From assembly GCA_012839665.1 (NCBI GenBank), contig DUMX01000244.1:1-6107 (forward strand): a stretch of 6,107 nt of DNA, written 5' to 3'. The DNA comes from Gelria sp. (GTDB lineage: Bacteria; Bacillota; Syntrophomonadia; Syntrophomonadales; Syntrophomonadaceae). The notes under the pieces are model-generated. The model searched no databases, was not told the origin of the DNA, and saw only the letters and a list, made by a program, of their open reading frames with translations. Numbering within the stretch: the first letter of the stretch is position 1; every line of letters begins with the position of its first letter. Below, in pieces: positions 1-5,990 of this stretch. The position numbers and the translations under genes are program-made.

Positions 1-71
1 ATTATCTCCGACGGTGTCAGGACTCCGTCCGAGGCCGTAGTGTGTATATGCAAATCGTAATCAGGTTTCAT
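1..71 (-). CDS. PHP-domain phosphoesterase, N-terminal fragment (runs off left edge)
   Basis: Only the first 23 codons are present. The gene reads leftward out of the window. The start is the ATG at 71-69, preceded by a GGAGGG ribosome binding site (83-78) with a 6-nt spacer. The translation contains DLHIHTTASDG, with H8, H10 and D15, followed by LTPSEI. This is the classic first metal-binding motif of the PHP (polymerase and histidinol phosphatase) superfamily. In the stand-alone branch (YciV/TrpH-like) these metal-dependent enzymes hydrolyse phosphoesters such as nucleoside 3',5'-bisphosphates or short RNA ends. Which substrate applies cannot be told from 23 residues. The gene lies 60 bp downstream of the dipeptidase gene with no obvious terminator between, so the two are probably co-transcribed. 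Family assignment is strong; exact function is open. Confidence 0.85.
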   Translation of the reverse strand, partial: MKPDYDLHIHTTASDGVLTPSEI

Positions 72-93
72 AAAGTGCCCTCCAAACTTGTGT

Positions 94-107
94 ATCCGTT
101 TACGGAT
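94..107. repeat. Short perfect inverted repeat between dipeptidase and PHP genes
   Basis: ATCCGT and ACGGAT face each other across TT. The repeat lies about 10 bp upstream of the PHP gene's ribosome binding site. As RNA it could form only a 5-bp stem with a 4-nt loop and has no T-run. It could be a small operator or simply chance; no known operator consensus is recognised. Confidence 0.3.
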
Positions 108-131
108 GTATGATACCTTTCCGGCTTCCGT

Positions 132-1061
132 TTATAGTACCGCTTTAATCACTCGCAAAGCGTTTTTGCCAAGAATCATAGCAACTTCAGTTGCAGTAAA
201 ACCCCTAACAGCCAAAAGTTCCGGCCATTTAGAGTATTCCTCCACCCCTTGCATAAGTATAATATCACTACCATCAAAATCTGACCCCAGGGCTACATGC
301 TCCACTCCTATAAGGTCTGAAATATAAGCTATATGATCCAGCAAATCATTTAGTTCAGGTTTACCATCTTCCTTAATAAACTCAGGTACCTGATTAACCC
401 CAATTACCCCACCGTTGTCTGCCAGGGCCTTTAATTGACTATCGTCCAAGTTGCGGCGATGGTTACATAGTGACCGGGCATTGGCATGACTAACCAAAAC
501 CGGTTTACTATAAAAACTAAAACCATCATAGTAAGTTTTAACTGATGAATGGGAGAGGTCCAGTAATATACCCAACTTATCCATCAGATATATTATTTCC
601 TTACCTTTGTTACTAATTCCTCCCGCCCCCGGTTCTTCTCCGACTCCATCGGCCAGTAAATTACGATTATTCCAGGTAAGTCCCAGACTACGAAGCCCCA
701 TTCGGTAAAGTAGGTTCAAAATTTCATTGTCATTACCCAGAGCATCTGCTCCCTCCAGGTGCATTATGCAGGCCATTTTTCCAGCGCTATCGGCAGTGAC
801 AATATCTTCGTAAGTATAAACTGACTGTAAGTAGTCCCGGTATTGTTCCAGCTCATTATGATATTTTTCCACTTGTTTTAGTATCTGGCGCAATGATGCA
901 TTCATTCCCTGGGGCATAGCAAATAAAGCAAAAAATTGCAGCCCAATGCCAGCTTTTCTTGCCCGTTTAATATCAAAATGGCAGCTGTTTTCAAATAATG
1001 ACTGGCCGCTTTTTTGTAAAGACGAAATAGTATCACAATGCAAATCAACTATTTTTTTCAT
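132..1061 (-). CDS. Membrane dipeptidase (peptidase family M19, renal dipeptidase-like)
   Basis: This 309-residue zinc-dependent dipeptidase has a TIM-barrel amidohydrolase fold and cleaves dipeptides, in many homologues including those with a D-residue at the C-terminal position. All metal ligands of the family are visible: DLHCD near the start (H8, D10), the bridging glutamate in HLEGADAL (E103), H171 in LDLSHSS, H192 in VSHANARS and D261 in ALGSDFDG. The carboxylate-binding arginine fits R203 in NHRRNL. The segment LTWNNRNLLADG (128-139) has Trp130 where mammalian enzymes have a substrate-contacting His. No signal peptide or membrane segment is seen, so it is probably cytoplasmic despite the family name. 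The ATG at 1061-1059 follows GAGGAG (1074-1069) with a 7-nt spacer. A terminator lies just upstream, so the gene may depend on readthrough from spoVS or on an unseen promoter. Peptide or peptidoglycan turnover is the inferred role; the substrate is unknown. Confidence 0.92.
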   Translation of the reverse strand: MKKIVDLHCDTISSLQKSGQSLFENSCHFDIKRARKAGIGLQFFALFAMPQGMNASLRQILKQVEKYHNELEQYRDYLQSVYTYEDIVTADSAGKMACIMHLEGADALGNDNEILNLLYRMGLRSLGLTWNNRNLLADGVGEEPGAGGISNKGKEIIYLMDKLGILLDLSHSSVKTYYDGFSFYSKPVLVSHANARSLCNHRRNLDDSQLKALADNGGVIGVNQVPEFIKEDGKPELNDLLDHIAYISDLIGVEHVALGSDFDGSDIILMQGVEEYSKWPELLAVRGFTATEVAMILGKNALRVIKAVL

Positions 1062-1080
1062 ATATTAACTCCTCATAAGA

Positions 1081-1108
1081 AAGAACCTGCCTGAATAAGC
1101 AGGTTCTT
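1081..1108 (-). terminator. Rho-independent terminator after spoVS
   Basis: A perfect 10-bp stem (AAGAACCTGC with GCAGGTTCTT) encloses an 8-nt loop. On the minus strand the stem runs into TCTTATG, a short imperfect U-tract. It lies 35 bp after the spoVS stop and only 6 bp before the GAGGAG of the dipeptidase gene. It is probably a partial terminator or attenuator rather than a hard stop. The hairpin itself is certain; its efficiency is inferred. Confidence 0.7.
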
Positions 1109-1142
1109 CTTTGCTATCTGGTCCTAAAAACTAAACCTGGTT

Positions 1143-1403
1143 TTAACGAGGTTCAATAATCAGCTTAATAGCTGTCCTTTCTTCACCATCTATAATTATA
1201 TCCGTAAAAGCAGGAATGCATATCAAGTCCATACCACTGGGAGCAACAAATCCACGGGCAATAGCAATCGCTTTAACTGCCTGGTTAATTGCACCTGCTC
1301 CTATAGCCTGTATTTCTGCGGCTCCTTTTTCTCTAAGAACACCTGCGAGTGCTCCTGCAACTGAATTTGGACTGGACTTGGCTGAAACCTTTAATACCTC
1401 CAT
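1143..1403 (-). CDS. spoVS: Stage V sporulation protein S
   Basis: The protein is 86 residues, the usual full length for SpoVS. It is a small Alba-like alpha/beta protein found in nearly all endospore formers and some relatives. In B. subtilis spoVS is expressed early under sigma-H, and its loss blocks sporulation at stage V (coat and heat-resistance maturation). Nucleic-acid binding has been suggested from its structure. The hallmark sequence is complete: MEVLKVSAKSSPNSVAGALA at the N-terminus, then the central GAGAINQAVKAIAIARGF and an IKLIIEPR end. The ATG at 1403-1401 has a strong GGGAGG ribosome binding site (1416-1411). A sigma-H-type promoter lies about 70 bp upstream, so the gene can be expressed apart from ymdB. 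The family is unmistakable. Confidence 0.98.
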   Translation of the reverse strand: MEVLKVSAKSSPNSVAGALAGVLREKGAAEIQAIGAGAINQAVKAIAIARGFVAPSGMDLICIPAFTDIIIDGEERTAIKLIIEPR

Positions 1404-1465
1404 GAAATACCCTCCCTCTAGAATTAGTATAATAAAATAAAAAGATTAGTTGCTCTTGCTAATGT

Positions 1466-1492
1466 ATATTCTAAGTTGATATGGTAATTCCT
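1466..1492 (-). promoter_or_regulatory. Sigma-H-type promoter for spoVS
   Basis: On the minus strand, AGGAATT (1492-1486), preceded by GA, is followed by an 11-nt spacer and then TTAGAATAT (1474-1466). The B. subtilis sigma-H consensus is RnAGGAWWW, 11-12 nt, RnnGAATWW. Every specified position fits except the first R of the -10 element. The predicted start is near 1460, giving a leader of about 55 nt. Known sigma-H control of spoVS in B. subtilis supports the call independently. Confidence 0.75.
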
Positions 1493-1566
1493 TCTTTTTG
1501 GTAAAATCTTTTGGATATTTTTTCATTATACAGAAAAAATTTCTCTAATCATGAAGATATTATTTT

Positions 1567-2349
1567 TTAAGGGAGGGAACAACTAATCCTATTGATATTT
1601 TGAACCTGGTTATTTTCGTCATCGATTTTCAATATTACTCCCTGTAATATAGCGGTCCCGCTTGCCACTTCCAGGCGCACCGGCCTTTGGTAAATTATTT
1701 TATTGATTACCATGTCTTTATCCATACCCAGGATAGATTCCAAAGGTCCAGTCATCCCTAAATCGGTAATATAGGCAGTGCCTCCGGGTAATATCCTCTC
1801 ATCGGCAGTCTGGATATGGGTATGAGTACCCAACACGGCAGTAACCCTACCATCAAGATAATACCCCATAGCCACCTTTTCCGAAGTTGCTTCGGCATGA
1901 AAGTCAACAATGATAATGTCGCTCTGTTCCTTGACTTCGCCTATTACCTCCTCCACTCCCCGAAAGGGGCAATCTAAAGGAGGTAAGAAAACTCGTCCCA
2001 TAGCATTTATTACTGCAATTTTTTTATTTGCTCCGCCGGTATATATATGATGACCCTGTCCCGGACAATAAGGAGGAAAGTTTACCGGCCTCACCAACCT
2101 GAATTCATCATCGATAAAGTTGTATATCTCTTTATTATCCCAAACGTGATTACCCATGGTTAAAACATCTATACCGCTGGTTAACAAATCATCCATTACT
2201 TTTCGGGTTAAGCCCCTTCCCCCGGCAGCATTTTCAGCATTGGCAATAACGAAATCAACGTCATGCTCTTTTTGTATACCTGGTAACAGTCCTCTAATAG
2301 CTCTCCTGCCAGGGCGGCCTACAATATCCGCAATTACTAATATATTCAA
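1567..2349 (-). CDS. ymdB: YmdB-family metallophosphoesterase (TIGR00282)
   Basis: This 260-residue calcineurin-like phosphoesterase is close to the 264 residues of B. subtilis YmdB. The YmdB enzyme hydrolyses cyclic nucleotides (2',3'-cAMP and 3',5'-cAMP in vitro) and influences the choice between motility and biofilm as well as sporulation-related development. Visible metal and catalytic residues are D8 in ADIVG, E39 and N40 in NAENAAGG, N67 and H68 in GNHVWD, H151 in DFHAEAT, and H176 and H178 in GTHTHIQTAD. E39 falls at the same number as the residue mutated in B. subtilis YmdB studies. The start codon is TTG (2349-2347); it gives the expected MNILVIADIVG N-terminus. Only 3 bp separate it from the preceding gene's stop, with a GGGGG run (2364-2360) as a modest ribosome binding site, so translational coupling is likely. 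No clear terminator follows before spoVS. Confidence 0.95.
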   Translation of the reverse strand: MNILVIADIVGRPGRRAIRGLLPGIQKEHDVDFVIANAENAAGGRGLTRKVMDDLLTSGIDVLTMGNHVWDNKEIYNFIDDEFRLVRPVNFPPYCPGQGHHIYTGGANKKIAVINAMGRVFLPPLDCPFRGVEEVIGEVKEQSDIIIVDFHAEATSEKVAMGYYLDGRVTAVLGTHTHIQTADERILPGGTAYITDLGMTGPLESILGMDKDMVINKIIYQRPVRLEVASGTAILQGVILKIDDENNQVQNINRISCSLP

Positions 2350-2352
2350 TGT

Positions 2353-2853
2353 TTATAATCCCCCAGTATTTCTATTAAACATACATAGTCTGCCGTGGTC
2401 ACGATAGGCAAAAAGATAACCGGTATCGTGTTCATTATTCAGCTGTTGCAACAAATCGCGTTTAATCTGTTTCTTAAATGAATTACGGGTTAGCGTAGTT
2501 AACCCTTCACTAAGCAGACAATCGTCAAACTCTTCTCGTAATAAAGATATTAACAAATTAATTTCATTCTCATTAAGGCTTTTAGCATCTCGATAATAGC
2601 GAAGAAAAGTTAAACCAGCCAGCCTTTTAAATTTTATTTTAAATGTTTTAGGTGTACTTTCGTCAAGCTTATGTAACAATTCCATGCATTCCTGAGTACT
2701 AGTTATGAACTTTTTCTCCTGCTCTACTGGTATCTCCTTGCCTAATGCTACTTCGACTATCAGTAAATCACTGTTATACTCATATTTTACTATATTAATT
2801 TCAGAAAAATTTACTGATATATTTAAAAATATTTCTAAACCGGTTTCATTCAT
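2353..2853 (-). CDS. Hypothetical protein between rny and ymdB
   Basis: I do not recognise this 166-residue protein. The preferred start is the ATG at 2853-2851, which has AAGGGG (2869-2864) 10 nt upstream. A longer reading from the GTG at 2877 (174 residues) would contain the ribosome binding site inside the coding region and is less likely. There is no signal peptide and no membrane segment. The pattern suggests a small alpha/beta protein: strand-like stretches at about 6-37 (FLNISVNF, LLIVEVAL), a helix at 43-62, a basic strand TFKIKFKRL (70-78), a helix with NEINLLISLLREEF (96-109), then a basic helix KKQIKRDLLQQL (127-138). The tail GYLFAYRDHGRLCMF is aromatic and may form a hairpin. Base composition resembles its neighbours, so recent transfer is not suggested. 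It ends 3 bp before ymdB, implying co-translation and perhaps a shared role with YmdB (inference). Confidence 0.85.
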   Translation of the reverse strand: MNETGLEIFLNISVNFSEINIVKYEYNSDLLIVEVALGKEIPVEQEKKFITSTQECMELLHKLDESTPKTFKIKFKRLAGLTFLRYYRDAKSLNENEINLLISLLREEFDDCLLSEGLTTLTRNSFKKQIKRDLLQQLNNEHDTGYLFAYRDHGRLCMFNRNTGGL

Positions 2854-2887
2854 TTTGCATTTTCCCCTTAATAACACAGTACTAAAC

Positions 2888-2914
2888 CTTTCTTCAATCC
2901 AAACTTGAATTCCT
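2888..2914 (-). promoter_or_regulatory. Possible promoter for the hypothetical-ymdB pair (sigma-H-like)
   Basis: GAAGGAATT ends at 2908, with AGGAATT at 2914-2908. It matches the sigma-H -35 consensus and is the same 9-mer found upstream of spoVS. After a 12-nt spacer comes GAAGAAAG, where GAAT would be expected, so the -10 element is only partial. A promoter is needed here because a terminator closes rny just upstream. No good sigma-A pair was found. Confidence 0.3.
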
Positions 2915-2946
2915 TCCGGCTTTTATTTGCAAAAAATGACACTATA

Positions 2947-2982
2947 ATAATAAAAGCAGGGCAATTGCCCTACTTTTATTAT
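2947..2982 (-). terminator. Rho-independent terminator of rny
   Basis: The perfect core AGGGC-AATT-GCCCT is extended by AAAAG/CTTTT and further A/T pairs into a long stem. The single mismatch on the plus strand (2957 C with 2972 A) becomes a U-G wobble in minus-strand RNA, so the hairpin is better formed for rny transcripts. The 3' side CTTTTATTATTAT supplies a U-rich tail. It begins 9 bp after the rny stop. Confidence 0.85.
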
Positions 2983-2991
2983 CTTTTTAGC

Positions 2992-4530
2992 TTATTTGGC
3001 ATATTCTACTGAACGAGTTTCACGAATAACCATTACTTTTATTTGTCCGGGATAATCCAAATCGTTTTCCACCCTATTAGCAATATCCCGGGCCAGGCTT
3101 ATAGCCTGTAAGTCATCTATTTCTTCAGGCTTAACAATAATTCGAATTTCCCTACCAGCCTGAATAGCAAAGGTTTTTTCCACCCCGTCAAAAGATTCAG
3201 CGATGCCCTCCAGTTTCTCCAGTCGTTTAATATAAGCTTCCAGAGTCTCCCTGCGTGCACCGGGACGGGATGCGGAAATGGCATCTGCAGCCTGAACCAG
3301 AACTGATTCAATATGCTCCGGTTCTATATCACCATGGTGAGCACCAATAGCATTAATTACTTCCTTGCCTTCACGATACTTTTTGGCCAGGTCTACACCA
3401 ATCTCTATATGCGGCCCTGAAACCTCATGGTCTACTGCTTTTCCTATATCATGTAGTAGACCTCCTCTTTTGGCCAGTGCTACATCAACATCTAGTTCTG
3501 CCGCCATAACCCCAGCCAGGTGAGCTACTTCAATTGAGTGACGTAGTACATTTTGTCCATAACTGGTGCGGTATTTTAGTCTACCCAAAAGTTTTATCAA
3601 TTCCGGATGCAATCCGTGTACTCCCACCTCAAAAGCAGCTTGCTCGCCTTCGTCCCTAATTTCCTGTTCGATTTCCGTCTGCGCCTTTTCTACCATTTCC
3701 TCTATACGAGCAGGGTGAATACGTCCATCAGACACCAGATTCTCCAGGGCAACTCGAGCTACTTCGCGGCGTATAGGGTCAAATGATGAGAGAATTACTG
3801 CTTCCGGAGTATCATCAATGATGAGGTCTACACCGGTTAAGGTTTCAAAAGCACGAATATTACGACCTTCCCTGCCAATAATTCTACCTTTCATTTCATC
3901 ATTTGGTAGTACAACAACAGATACAGTAGTTTCCGAAACAACATCTGCAGCACACTTTTGAATTGCCATAGATACTATATCCTTGGCTCTCTTATTTGCT
4001 TCTTCTTTTGCTTCGGTTTCAATATTCTTAATCATTACTGCAGTTTCATTACGAATCTGTTGCTCAACATTATATAATAACAATTCTTTGGCTTCTTCAG
4101 AGGTTAAACCGGATAGTCGTTCTAATTCTTTAAGCTGCTGGCTTAAAATAAGTTGTAAATCTTGATTAGTCTTTTCCAAATCCTTCTCTTTATCCGAGAG
4201 GGATTGTTCCTTTTTCTCAATATTTTCAGACTTCCTATCCAGCATCTCTTCCTTTTGAATTATCCGTCTTTCCAAGCGATCCAGTTCGCGACGACGGTCA
4301 CGAATATCCTTTTCTGCTTCCTGTCGATTACGGTGTATTTCTTCTTTGCCTTCCAGTAGAATCTCTTTTTTTCGTGCTTCGGCCTCTTTTGCAGACTCCT
4401 CAACAATGCGTGAAGCCTCTTCCTCGGCAGCACCTATTCTACTTTCAGCAATAAGCCTTCTACCATAATATCCGGCAGCTAAACCTACAGCCAATGAAAG
4501 AGTTATTATTACAAAACTTGTTAAATTAAT
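2992..4530 (-). CDS. rny: Ribonuclease Y, with probable AUU start codon
   Basis: RNase Y is the membrane-anchored endoribonuclease that starts bulk mRNA decay in many Firmicutes. From the first NTG codon in frame (TTG at 4494) the protein has 500 residues but lacks most of the anchor. Extending upstream in frame to ATT at 4530-4528 gives 512 residues (B. subtilis: 520) and restores a hydrophobic helix (about 3-22, with FVIITLSLAVGLAAGYY) followed by RR. In this numbering a charged coiled coil spans about 25-190. The KH domain holds GRIIGREGRNI (215-225). The HD domain has H331, the HD pair H360-D361 in LLHDIGK, AHH (397-399) and D416. AAGGGGGTGA lies before the ATT with 7 nt between the G-run and the codon. 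No ATG, GTG or TTG exists in frame between the TAA at 4560-4558 and 4494. The family is certain; the start codon is an inference. Confidence 0.95.
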   Translation of the reverse strand: MNLTSFVIITLSLAVGLAAGYYGRRLIAESRIGAAEEEASRIVEESAKEAEARKKEILLEGKEEIHRNRQEAEKDIRDRRRELDRLERRIIQKEEMLDRKSENIEKKEQSLSDKEKDLEKTNQDLQLILSQQLKELERLSGLTSEEAKELLLYNVEQQIRNETAVMIKNIETEAKEEANKRAKDIVSMAIQKCAADVVSETTVSVVVLPNDEMKGRIIGREGRNIRAFETLTGVDLIIDDTPEAVILSSFDPIRREVARVALENLVSDGRIHPARIEEMVEKAQTEIEQEIRDEGEQAAFEVGVHGLHPELIKLLGRLKYRTSYGQNVLRHSIEVAHLAGVMAAELDVDVALAKRGGLLHDIGKAVDHEVSGPHIEIGVDLAKKYREGKEVINAIGAHHGDIEPEHIESVLVQAADAISASRPGARRETLEAYIKRLEKLEGIAESFDGVEKTFAIQAGREIRIIVKPEEIDDLQAISLARDIANRVENDLDYPGQIKVMVIRETRSVEYAK

Positions 4531-4544
4531 GTTTTCACCCCCTT
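4531..4544 (-). promoter_or_regulatory. Strong Shine-Dalgarno that decides the rny start
   Basis: AGGGGGTGA matches the ideal AGGAGGTGA at 8 of 9 positions. Its spacing to the ATT at 4530 is typical, with TGAAAAC after the G-run. The GTG inside it (4538-4536) opens a frame that stops after five codons, so it cannot start rny. Confidence 0.8.
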
Positions 4545-4556
4545 TTTGATAATTTT

Positions 4557-4585
4557 TTTATAGTTTTTGAAATTGCTTAAACCAA
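4557..4585 (-). promoter_or_regulatory. Candidate sigma-A promoter of rny
   Basis: TTGGTT (4585-4580), a 17-nt spacer and TATAAA (4562-4557) lie directly after the recA-side terminator. The -10 element matches 5 of 6 positions and the -35 element 3 of 6. The first two bases of the -35 belong to the terminator's T-tract. The predicted leader is about 20 nt. The call is moderate because the region is very AT-rich, but a promoter is needed between the terminator and rny. Confidence 0.4.
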
Positions 4586-4614
4586 AAAAACCGGGCACAA
4601 ACCCGGTTTTTTTT
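4584..4614 (-). terminator. Strong, probably bidirectional, rho-independent terminator
   Basis: CCGGG and CCCGG pair across a 6-nt loop (4596-4601) and are flanked by seven A on one side and eight T on the other. On the minus strand this ends anything transcribed from recA or the spacer before rny begins. The A/T flanks make it usable on the plus strand too, though no plus-strand gene is seen. Confidence 0.9.
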
Positions 4615-4914
4615 AAGAAGTTCCTGTAATTTTAAAAATGCCGCTTTTTATACATAAATATAATCACTAATGTATTGGGAGAAATATAAAATTACTCGCA
4701 GCATTTTATCAGGTGAAGTATCTTAAATTCACCAACCTAACAGACAACTAACGTATATCTCCAAATGAAAGAGTATATGTTTTTTACATATATCTCTATT
4801 AATTTCATTATCCATTCACTGGAAAAACACTAACAGTGTCTATATGGTAAAATCACCAGGATTACTTCTATTACCAGATTCTTATATCAATTTTAGTTAC
4901 TTTACCCAACAGTG
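4615..4914. other. 300-bp non-coding, AT-rich spacer with several hairpins
   Basis: No supportable gene is found on either strand. The longest minus-strand frame starting with ATG is 28 codons with no ribosome binding site. Inverted repeats are visible at 4635-4644/4698-4707 (10 bp), 4650-4655/4670-4675 (ATACAT/ATGTAT, nested inside the first), 4712-4717/4728-4733 (GGTGAA/TTCACC), 4774-4780/4786-4792 (A/T only) and 4827-4831/4835-4839 (ACACT/AGTGT, followed by T's on the minus strand). The 9-mer AACAGTGTC occurs at 4832-4840 and again at 4908-4916 across the recA stop. This could be a structured recA 3' untranslated region, a small RNA ending at the terminator, or decayed sequence. recX, often found next to recA, is not seen here. 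Confidence 0.5.
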
Positions 4915-5949
4915 TCAAGATTCCTCTAAATTGTTGGTGCCAAGCAACCTGGCCTTTTCCATTTCCTTAAGTTGTCTATCCAACTTTTGCATAAACTCCG
5001 GATTGTTGCGCAGGTATTCCTTGGCATTTTCCCGGCCCTGTCCCATCCTCTCACCTTCATAAGAATACCAGGAACCACTTTTCTGGATAATTTCTCTGTC
5101 AGCTGCAATATCTAACAGGTCTCCTTCTCGAGAAATGCCGGTTCCATACATAATATCAAATTCCGCAGTTTTAAATGGTGGAGCCACCTTGTTTTTTACC
5201 ACTTTAGCGCGAGTACGGGTTCCAATTATATCGGTTCCCTGTTTAATTGCCTCTCCCTTCCTAACCTCAATTCGGATAGAAGAATAAAACTTTAAGGCTC
5301 GACCACCGGTAGTAGTTTCCGGGTTACCATAAATAACCCCTACTTTCTCCCGGATTTGGTTTATAAAAATGGTACAGGCCTGGGATTTGCCAATATGGGC
5401 AGTTAATTTACGTAAAGCTTGGGACATCAAACGGGCCTGTAATCCCACATGAACATCACCCATTTCCCCATCTAGCTCTGCCCGGGGAACTAGAGCGGCT
5501 ACCGAATCAACCACAACAATATCGATGGCCCCGCTTCTAACTAGAGCTTCGGCAATCTCTAAAGCTTGTTCTCCTGAATCTGGTTGGGCTACCAGAAGGT
5601 TATCAATATCTACTCCTAATCTTTTAGCATATAGCGGGTCTAAAGCATGTTCAGCATCAATAAATGCTGCCATGCCACCTTCACTTTGCGCCTGAGCTAT
5701 GGCGTGTAAAGCTACGGTAGTTTTACCGGAAGATTCCGGACCAAAAATTTCTATCACCCGGCCTCGAGGTATGCCTCCTACTCCCAAAGCCAAATCCAGG
5801 GAAAGACAACCGGTCGATATTGTTTCGACATTCATAGCAGCAGCTTCGCCCAGTTTCATAATGGCACCTTTACCAAATTGTCTTTCTATGCCTTTAATCG
5901 CATTATTAAGGGCATCTATCCTACCCTGATTAACTTGACTAGTACCCAT
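4915..5949 (-). CDS. recA: RecA recombinase
   Basis: RecA forms ATP-dependent filaments on single-stranded DNA, drives homologous strand exchange and acts as coprotease for LexA self-cleavage in the SOS response. The protein is 344 residues (B. subtilis 348). Visible motifs are Walker A GPESSGKT (70-77), the catalytic glutamate in DAEHALD (E100), Walker B VVVDSV (145-150), loop L2 starting at NQIREKVG (197-204) with Q198 and running to ETTTGG, and KVVKNKVAPPF (249-259). The charged C-terminal tail is short. The chosen start is the ATG at 5949-5947, with AGGAGG (5963-5958) 8 nt upstream. The upstream ATG at 5970 would place the ribosome binding site and half the SOS box inside the coding region, so it is rejected. 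Stop is TGA. The gene has its own LexA-regulated promoter and a long spacer after it, so it looks monocistronic. Confidence 0.98.
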   Translation of the reverse strand: MGTSQVNQGRIDALNNAIKGIERQFGKGAIMKLGEAAAMNVETISTGCLSLDLALGVGGIPRGRVIEIFGPESSGKTTVALHAIAQAQSEGGMAAFIDAEHALDPLYAKRLGVDIDNLLVAQPDSGEQALEIAEALVRSGAIDIVVVDSVAALVPRAELDGEMGDVHVGLQARLMSQALRKLTAHIGKSQACTIFINQIREKVGVIYGNPETTTGGRALKFYSSIRIEVRKGEAIKQGTDIIGTRTRAKVVKNKVAPPFKTAEFDIMYGTGISREGDLLDIAADREIIQKSGSWYSYEGERMGQGRENAKEYLRNNPEFMQKLDRQLKEMEKARLLGTNNLEES

Positions 5950-5963
5950 TAAAAACCCCTCCT

Positions 5964-5977
5964 CAAACATACGTTCG
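5964..5977 (-). promoter_or_regulatory. SOS box (LexA/DinR operator) of recA
   Basis: CGAACGTATGTTTG on the minus strand matches the Bacillus-type consensus CGAACRNRYGTTYG at every position. It lies just downstream of the predicted transcription start and touches the ribosome binding site by one base. A bound LexA would therefore block early transcription. Confidence 0.92.
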
Positions 5978-5990
5978 TCTCTTTTGTTTA

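Noticed and set aside
88..327. Plus-strand open frame of 79 codons over the dipeptidase 3' end
   Set aside because: It overlaps confirmed coding sequence on the other strand and shows no start signal or family features.
1525..1555. TATAAT at 1530-1525 upstream of spoVS as a sigma-A promoter
   Set aside because: The -10 is perfect but no acceptable -35 lies 16-18 nt upstream; the sigma-H pair closer to the gene is far better supported.
2854..2877. GTG start adding eight residues to the hypothetical protein
   Set aside because: The AAGGGG ribosome binding site lies within this extension and fits the ATG at 2853.
4774..4792. A/T-only hairpin as a terminator
   Set aside because: It has no G/C core and the bases after it on the minus strand are not a T-run.
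4751..4825. 28-codon minus-strand ORF in the recA-rny spacer
   Set aside because: No ribosome binding site precedes it and the protein shows no features; it is typical of chance in AT-rich DNA.
4844..5062. Plus-strand open frame of 72 codons at the end of recA
   Set aside because: Most of it is antisense to the well-supported recA coding region; there is no ribosome binding site and no recognisable protein pattern.
5950..5970. Upstream in-frame ATG adding seven residues to RecA
   Set aside because: The extension would consist of the Shine-Dalgarno and half the SOS box; the ATG at 5949 has ideal spacing and gives a normal N-terminus.
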